Assembly (NCBI RefSeq): GCF_040409695.1
Contig: NZ_JARWGJ010000085.1
Span: 1-10,470 of the forward strand
Direction: 5' to 3'
Length of the DNA stretch: 10,470 nt
Source of the DNA: Longimonas sp040409695
GTDB lineage: Bacteria > Bacteroidota > Rhodothermia > Rhodothermales > Salinibacteraceae
Position 1 is the stretch's first letter, and every line of letters begins with the position of its first letter. Below, piece by piece: positions 6,531 through 10,470 of the stretch. The notes under the pieces are model-generated. The model had not been told where the DNA came from, made no database searches, and saw only the letters and a program-made list of their open reading frames with translations. Position numbers and translations under genes: made by a program.

Positions 6531-6721
6531 GCCGGCTCCGACGATCTCGGCCCTATGACAATCATTTACCATTGAACCGCTACCCGCAAAGGTACTGCGG
6601 GAGGTCTCGTGGATTGATCTTTACGTCTTACACTCGGTTACCGCCACGTGTGGGGTTGCATTAGCGCGATACGACAGATAGATTGATGCTGATTTACTAA
6701 TCTCGTATTCACTCGTAGTTG

Positions 6722-7162
6722 ATGGTAACCGGTATGGCACGTTCTGTAGTATCACAGGCGCTTGCGGCAGGGCTGGGAGGGGCCCTCATTGCCATTATAG
6801 GATCTGCTGCTATCGTTGCAGCGCTGGCAGGGCTGCCCACATCGTTTGTAACCTATGCAGCAGGAGCCGGCTTTGTCTTGCTCTGGGGCATCAGCGTATC
6901 GCTCGCGCTGCAAGCACGCTCCGGAAAAGGCGCCTGGCGCAAGCTTGTGCTGCTATCCGCTCCCTTTCTGCTCTCTCTGCCGCTCTCCATCACGCTCTAT
7001 ATGCTGGGTTTTCTGTCGATTGATGCAGACGCCACGGGCCTTGTAATGACAATAAAACGCATGCTCGTAGGCGGCGGCTTCGGGTCGCTCGTTGCCGGAT
7101 TTGCAGGATTCTTTCTTGGCTTTTTGGCCTTAGGCATCGGACTGCTCTTCAAGGACGATTAG
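6722..7162 (+). CDS. Small four-helix membrane protein of unknown function
   Basis: I do not recognise this family. From the ATG at 6722 it has 146 residues; an in-frame ATG at 6734 would shorten it by four. It is strongly hydrophobic, with four likely membrane helices at about 15-36, 43-63, 75-97 and 116-142. A basic loop between helices 2 and 3 (R66, K69, R73, K74) should face the cytoplasm, and a short acidic loop, DADATG (101-106), lies between helices 3 and 4. Glycine- and alanine-rich stretches (GLGGALIAIIGSAA; GGGFGSLVAGFAGFFLGF) suggest tight helix packing. There are no conserved polar residues inside the helices that would mark a transporter or enzyme. It stands alone: divergent from csoR, with 151 nt between its stop and the sirtuin start. 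A copper role is possible only by proximity and is not supported by any Met, Cys or His cluster. Confidence 0.75.
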   Translation: MVTGMARSVVSQALAAGLGGALIAIIGSAAIVAALAGLPTSFVTYAAGAGFVLLWGISVSLALQARSGKGAWRKLVLLSAPFLLSLPLSITLYMLGFLSIDADATGLVMTIKRMLVGGGFGSLVAGFAGFFLGFLALGIGLLFKDD

Positions 7163-7285
7163 GCAGCGCAGATAATATAAGGCGCGGCGCGTCCACCCGG
7201 CACGCTCGGCCGCGACCATGCTGCGTATCGCACTCATATCAATGCGGGTAGGAACGCTCAATTCGCTGTGCGGGTTACTACAACG

Positions 7286-7291
7286 TATACT
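7286..7291 (+). promoter_or_regulatory. Possible -10 box for the sirtuin-VWA-TPR unit
   Basis: TATACT matches five of six bases of the general -10 consensus and lies 22 nt before the sirtuin ATG at 7314. The upstream region has no good -35 hexamer; TTCGCT at 7262-7267 is the best candidate at 18-nt spacing. This is weak evidence, supported mainly by its position in the 151-nt gap. Confidence 0.25.
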
Positions 7292-7313
7292 CACGTTCCC
7301 ATCCTTCTCGCAT

Positions 7314-8147
7314 ATGCCTCCCCTGCCTGCCTCCTTGCGCGCTCTTGCGGCCCTCATGCGCACCCGTCGTACGGTAGTGCTCAGCGGTGCAGGCATCAGC
7401 ACCGAGTCGGGCATTCCTGACTACCGGGGGCCCGACTCACCACGCCGCGAGCGTGCCCCCATCTCGTATCAGGAGTTTGTGGGGGATGGACACGCCCGCC
7501 AGCGCTACTGGGCCCGTAGCAGCGTAGGGTGGCCCCGCTTTACCCGGGCACAGCCCAATGCCGGACACAGAGCACTGGCCCGGTTGGAGTCAGCCGGGTA
7601 CGTCAGCGGCGTGATCACGCAGAACGTAGACCGGCTCCACTACCAGGCCGGCAGCCAAGCTGTTGTAGAACTGCACGGTGCCCTCGCCGATGTGCGCTGC
7701 CTGCGCTGCAGCCTGCGCCTCAAGCGGACGGCCCATCAGCGGCGTCTGCTGCAGGAAAACCCAAACTGGCCTCCGCCCGCTGCCACCCTTGCCCCCGATG
7801 GCGACGCGGTGCTTCCCGACGCCCAAACCCGCTCGTTTGCTGTGCCCGGCTGCCCGCGCTGCGGTGGCGTGTTGAAGCCCGATGTTGTGTTCTTTGGCGA
7901 ATCGGTGCCGCGTAGCCGGGTCGATGCGGCCTGGCGTCTCTTTGACGATGCCGATATGCTGCTGGTCGTTGGCTCTTCGCTGGCGGTCTATTCTGGCTTT
8001 CGCTTTGTGCGCCGCGCGGCCAGCGAATCACGCCCCGTTGGCATCGTAAACCTCGGTCCTACACGCGGCGATGCCTACGCTCGTCTCCGACTGGAAGGCC
8101 GTACCGGTACGCTGCTCCCGCACCTCTCTGACCTGCTGGTGACGTAG
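7314..8147 (+). CDS. SIRT4-type (class II) NAD-dependent protein deacylase, Sir2 family
   Basis: From the ATG at 7314 the product is 277 residues, a normal sirtuin length; an upstream in-frame ATG at 7218 would add 32 unrelated residues. The Rossmann NAD site GAGISTESGIPDYR is at 25-38. TQNVDRLH is at 102-109, and LHG with the catalytic H121 follows. A zinc ribbon is formed by C129/C132 and C180/C183, and the late NAD motif GSSLAVYSG is at 220-228. The 47-residue stretch between the two zinc knuckles contains LAPDGD (159-164), and KPDVVFFGE (188-196) follows the second knuckle. This is the arrangement I know from SIRT4-like class II sirtuins rather than the shorter insert of CobB. Such enzymes remove acyl groups from lysine or lipoyl-lysine using NAD; the substrate here is unknown. 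It is cytosolic with no signal peptide. Its stop is followed after 1 nt by the VWA gene, so the two are probably co-translated. Confidence 0.93.
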   Translation: MPPLPASLRALAALMRTRRTVVLSGAGISTESGIPDYRGPDSPRRERAPISYQEFVGDGHARQRYWARSSVGWPRFTRAQPNAGHRALARLESAGYVSGVITQNVDRLHYQAGSQAVVELHGALADVRCLRCSLRLKRTAHQRRLLQENPNWPPPAATLAPDGDAVLPDAQTRSFAVPGCPRCGGVLKPDVVFFGESVPRSRVDAAWRLFDDADMLLVVGSSLAVYSGFRFVRRAASESRPVGIVNLGPTRGDAYARLRLEGRTGTLLPHLSDLLVT

Positions 8148-8148
8148 C

Positions 8149-9195
8149 ATGGAATGGCACAGCCCGCTCTATTTCTGGCTGCTCCTGGTTTTGCCTCTCG
8201 TGGCAGCGCTCTTCTACCGGGCGCGCCAACAGCGCAGCCAGCTACAAGCTTACTTTCAGATACCCAATGCGGTGCAGCAGGCCATGACACGGCGCCGCCT
8301 CATCAAGGCTGTTGCTGTGGTGCTTGCTACGGGACTGATCGTGCTTGCGCTGGCTCGCCCTCGGGTAGGAGGAGCCGAGCGCGAGGTGGAGCAGCGCGGC
8401 CTTGACCTGGTTGTAGCCCTCGACCTGTCGCACTCGATGCTTGCCGAAGACGTTGCGCCCTCGCGCCTGGCACGGGCACGCAACGAAGTTCGGCGCGTGC
8501 TCGACCAGCTTGCTGGCGACCGCGTGGCGCTGGTCGTGTTTGCCGGAACGGGTATCGTGCAGGTGCCCCTCACGACCGACTATGCCGCCGTGCGGTCTGT
8601 TCTTGGCGCTGTGCATCCCGATGATATGCCCGCGCCGGGCACGAACCTCGACGGGGCCCTGCAGGCCGCCCGGCACGCTCTGGAAAACGCTCCCGCAGAG
8701 CAACGCCCCGACGTGCCCCCTCGTGCCCGCGCCCTTCTCCTTCTTTCTGACGGCGACTTTCGCGACACGCATGTGGCGCAGGCGGCTGAGCAGACGCGCG
8801 ACATCGCCGTGTTCACTGCAGGAGTTGGTACCCCGGCTGGCGGACGCATCCCACAGTACGATGATGAGGGCAACCGTACCGGCTGGATGCGGAGCGACAC
8901 CGGCGCGCCCATCACCACGCAGTTGCACCGCGACGCGCTTCAACGCCTCATCACGAGCCCTGGCACCTACTACGAACTAGGCCCCGCGTCCGGATCGCTC
9001 GATTCATTTGTCGACGACCTGCGTCCGCTGGAGCGCTCGCTCATTGGCATGGAGCGGTTTGATGCCTACTACGAGTGGTTTGTGCTTCCACTGGCGCTGG
9101 CACTCGGCCTCCTGCTGATCGACACGATGCTCCCTGTGCGCCTGTCCGCACCTTCTTCCTCGGCCCCCTCGGACCTACCTGTACGCGACACATGA
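8149..9195 (+). CDS. BatA/BatB-like membrane-anchored von Willebrand factor A domain protein
   Basis: This 348-residue protein starts at the ATG at 8149, 1 nt after the sirtuin stop. It has the Bat layout: an N-terminal hydrophobic helix (about 6-22), a second helix after a basic stretch (about 52-69), a VWA domain (about 86-295) facing the periplasm, and a C-terminal helix (about 309-328). The metal-ion-dependent adhesion site is intact: DLSHS (D92, S94, S96), T165 in PGTNLDGAL, and D201 in LLLSDGD. A Q-R-G-x-D-L-V-V-A-L-D entry to the first strand is typical. Bat proteins of Bacteroidota are linked to aerotolerance or envelope stress and usually occur in a MoxR-DUF58-BatA-BatB-BatC-BatD cluster. 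Here only this VWA protein and a TPR protein are present. It overlaps the TPR gene by 4 nt (ATGA). BatA and BatB cannot be told apart securely from the sequence alone. Confidence 0.88.
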   Translation: MEWHSPLYFWLLLVLPLVAALFYRARQQRSQLQAYFQIPNAVQQAMTRRRLIKAVAVVLATGLIVLALARPRVGGAEREVEQRGLDLVVALDLSHSMLAEDVAPSRLARARNEVRRVLDQLAGDRVALVVFAGTGIVQVPLTTDYAAVRSVLGAVHPDDMPAPGTNLDGALQAARHALENAPAEQRPDVPPRARALLLLSDGDFRDTHVAQAAEQTRDIAVFTAGVGTPAGGRIPQYDDEGNRTGWMRSDTGAPITTQLHRDALQRLITSPGTYYELGPASGSLDSFVDDLRPLERSLIGMERFDAYYEWFVLPLALALGLLLIDTMLPVRLSAPSSSAPSDLPVRDT

Positions 9196-9866
9196 CTATC
9201 GCGCGCTGGCTTCTTATTCCACTCCTGTTCGGTGGCCTCCTCTCGCACGGCGGCGACGCCGATGGGCGGCGGGGCAATACGCTGTACGAACGCGGCGCTT
9301 TTGCCGAAGCCGAACAGGCCTATCGCGAGGGGCTCACCCGGGTGGATGCGAGCGATAGCACCCGAAACGCGGCACTCTATCATAACCTGGCAGCGGCCCT
9401 GTATCAGCAGGAAAGGTATGCGGAGGCGGATGAGACTTTTCAGAATGCACGCGATTATGCTACCGATGTAGATGCACGCGTTCGCATCCATTACAACCAA
9501 GCCACTAATGCAGCACGTGCTGGCAATCGAGAGGCTGCGCTCCGTCACTACCGCACCACGCTACGCCTCGACCCGTTACACGACGACGCGCGCCACAACT
9601 ACGAGGTGCTGATGCGCCAGCAGCCGCCCGCCCCTGGACGGGCCGATACGCCCGACGTGGATCCCTCTGACTATGCGCAGCGCCTGAAGCGACGGGCCGA
9701 GGCGCTGGCCGCGCAGCGCGACTACAGCGCCGCGCTTATGCTCATGCAGGAAGGGCTGGCGCAAGACTCCACCGTAGCCGCCTACCAGGACTTTATGGGC
9801 CGCCTGAACACCATTACCGCGATCGACCGGAATGCCGAGAACGACGTTCAGCTCGATCGTCCGTAG
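9192..9866 (+). CDS. BatC-like periplasmic TPR protein
   Basis: The start is the ATG at 9192, overlapping the VWA gene by 4 nt, which implies translational coupling. An earlier in-frame start at 9075 would lie entirely inside that gene and is rejected. The product is 224 residues. Residues 1-19 (MTIARWLLIPLLFGGLLSH) form a signal peptide or anchor. TPR-type helix pairs follow: GNTLYERGAFAEAEQAYREG (28-47), a unit at about 61-90, YNQATNAARAGNREAALRHY (101-120) with RTTLRLDP after it, and a more distant one around 163-196 (AEALAAQRDYSAALMLMQEG). A proline-rich linker (about 143-158) separates the last unit. It should act as a scaffold in the periplasm, probably with the VWA partner. BatC and the TPR part of BatE-type proteins are similar, so the exact label is uncertain. 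No BatD gene follows. Confidence 0.82.
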   Translation: MTIARWLLIPLLFGGLLSHGGDADGRRGNTLYERGAFAEAEQAYREGLTRVDASDSTRNAALYHNLAAALYQQERYAEADETFQNARDYATDVDARVRIHYNQATNAARAGNREAALRHYRTTLRLDPLHDDARHNYEVLMRQQPPAPGRADTPDVDPSDYAQRLKRRAEALAAQRDYSAALMLMQEGLAQDSTVAAYQDFMGRLNTITAIDRNAENDVQLDRP

Positions 9867-9899
9867 CGCCGTTGGCATTGTGTGCCGCGCATGGCTATG

Positions 9900-9929
9900 T
9901 TACGACATTCACACACTGCTTTTTAATAC
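9900..9929 (+). promoter_or_regulatory. Possible promoter of the lipoprotein gene
   Basis: TTACGA (9900-9905) and TAATAC (9924-9929) are spaced by 18 nt in the 72-nt gap after the TPR gene. The -10-like box ends only 9 nt before the ATG at 9939, so a transcript starting here would have almost no leader. This fits the lack of a ribosome site but is weak evidence. Confidence 0.25.
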
Positions 9930-9938
9930 CCCACCCTT

Positions 9939-10470
9939 ATGCTACGATACGTTTGGATTCTTTTTATTAGCGCAGCAGTACTTGCTGGATGCGGAGCAGA
10001 AGAGCCCGCTGACATGGAGGGTGCCGAAGCCGAGGCTCCTGCCACGACCGAAGCCACAGACGAGGCACCGCAGGATCTTTTCTGGAGCCGACTTGAGTCG
10101 CTCTGCGGGCAGGCGTTTGCTGGTGAGGCGCTCGACGCACCGGAAGGCGACGACACGTTCCACGACGAGGAGCTGGTCATGCACGTACGTCAGTGCTTTG
10201 ACGACGAGATCCGCATTCCTTTTCACGTGAGCGACAATCATTCGCGCACCTGGATATTCACGCAGACCGATGATGGGCTTCGCCTGAAGCACGACCACCG
10301 CAACGAAGATGGCTCGGAAGAGGAGATCACGCAGTACGGAGGCGACACCGAAGCAGAAGGCACCGCCATGAGCCAGTCCTTCCCTGCCGATCAGTTCACA
10401 GCCGACCTGCTTCCTGCAGCCGCATCAAACGTGTGGACGGTGGAGGTGACCGATGAAGCCTACACGTACA
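9939..10470 (+). CDS. Lipoprotein of a conserved uncharacterised family, 3' end cut by the window edge
   Basis: An open frame runs from the ATG at 9939 to the right edge (177 complete codons). The N-terminus MLRYVWILFISAAVLAGC is a lipoprotein signal with the lipobox LAGC; C18 would be lipidated. Next comes an acidic, Ala/Thr/Pro-rich linker (about 19-44), then a globular domain beginning QDLFWSRLESLCGQAFAGEA. It contains MHVRQCFDDEIRIPFHV, SRTWIFTQTDDGLRLKHDHR (about 106-125) and the segments DGSEEEITQYGGD and NVWTVEV. I remember these strings from conserved hypothetical proteins of marine and halophilic bacteria, but know no function. The two cysteines in SLCGQ and RQCFD could form a disulfide, and the HDHR stretch could bind metal; both are guesses. 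The gene follows the TPR gene after 72 nt and may be a separate transcript. Confidence 0.82.
   Translation, partial: MLRYVWILFISAAVLAGCGAEEPADMEGAEAEAPATTEATDEAPQDLFWSRLESLCGQAFAGEALDAPEGDDTFHDEELVMHVRQCFDDEIRIPFHVSDNHSRTWIFTQTDDGLRLKHDHRNEDGSEEEITQYGGDTEAEGTAMSQSFPADQFTADLLPAAASNVWTVEVTDEAYTY

Larger units (their letters stand above)
6308..6718. other. Gene-free spacer between the divergent csoR operon and the membrane-protein gene
   Basis: I see no credible gene in this stretch. Short open frames on both strands (around 6307-6572) are low-complexity and overlap repeats. It holds a perfect 17-bp tandem duplication (6348-6381), a run of small hairpins (6422-6530), and another inverted repeat, CCCGCA/TGCGGG at 6583-6588 and 6596-6601 with a 7-nt loop and no following T-run. 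From about 6605 the sequence becomes more AT-rich, and the promoter for the rightward gene probably lies at 6650-6715. No -35/-10 pair stands out clearly enough to annotate. Confidence 0.6.

Noticed and set aside
6307..6572. Short open frames on both strands in the csoR upstream spacer
   Set aside because: They are made of repeat sequence rich in Pro, Gly and Ser, overlap each other on opposite strands, and show no gene-like start context.
6583..6601. CCCGCA/TGCGGG hairpin as an intrinsic terminator
   Set aside because: There is no T-run on either side, and it lies between divergently oriented genes where no terminator is needed.
8242..8943. Minus-strand open frame (233 codons) opposite the VWA gene
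   Set aside because: The VWA protein has a complete MIDAS and is coupled to both neighbours; the opposite frame has no recognisable content.

Overview
The window looks like chromosomal DNA of a high-GC member of the Bacteroidota/Rhodothermota, probably a Salinibacter- or Longimonas-like Rhodothermia. This is inferred from the GC-rich coding sequence, the near absence of Shine-Dalgarno sites before starts, the Bat-type VWA/TPR gene pair, and a lipoprotein whose sequence resembles a hypothetical family I remember from marine and halophilic Bacteroidota. The taxonomic call is an inference; no rRNA is present. There are no tRNAs, CRISPR arrays, transposases or phage genes.

Minus-strand half (1-6262). 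Eight genes point leftwards. In transcription order they are csoR, copZ and copA (a copper-resistance operon), then a YqgE/AlgH protein, nuoI (the two-[4Fe-4S] subunit of respiratory complex I), a DinB-like four-helix protein, and holA (clamp-loader delta subunit, cut by the left edge). csoR-copZ-copA is a complete copper homeostasis module: a Cu(I)-sensing repressor, a small cytosolic chaperone, and a P1B-1 efflux ATPase with two N-terminal metal-binding domains. A near-perfect palindrome of the CsoR operator type lies just upstream of csoR, which indicates autoregulation. The other genes are housekeeping genes with 33-210 nt gaps.

Central spacer (6263-6718). This is the only long gene-free stretch. 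It holds the CsoR operator, a perfect 17-bp tandem duplication, a run of three small hairpins that looks like a dispersed intergenic repeat, and presumably the promoter of the rightward genes.

Plus-strand half (6722-10470). It contains a small four-helix membrane protein of unknown function. A tightly packed unit follows: a SIRT4-type (class II) sirtuin, a BatA/BatB-like VWA membrane protein starting 1 nt after the sirtuin stop, and a BatC-like TPR protein overlapping the VWA gene by 4 nt. Last is a lipoprotein gene that runs off the right edge. The junctions suggest that the sirtuin and the VWA-TPR pair are translated together.

The most notable points are the coupling of a SIRT4-like sirtuin to a reduced Bat module, two independent 17-bp tandem duplications, the hairpin repeat, a DinB-like protein that seems to have lost metal ligands, and a palindrome upstream of yqgE. 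I do not see a clearly new defence or mobile system.
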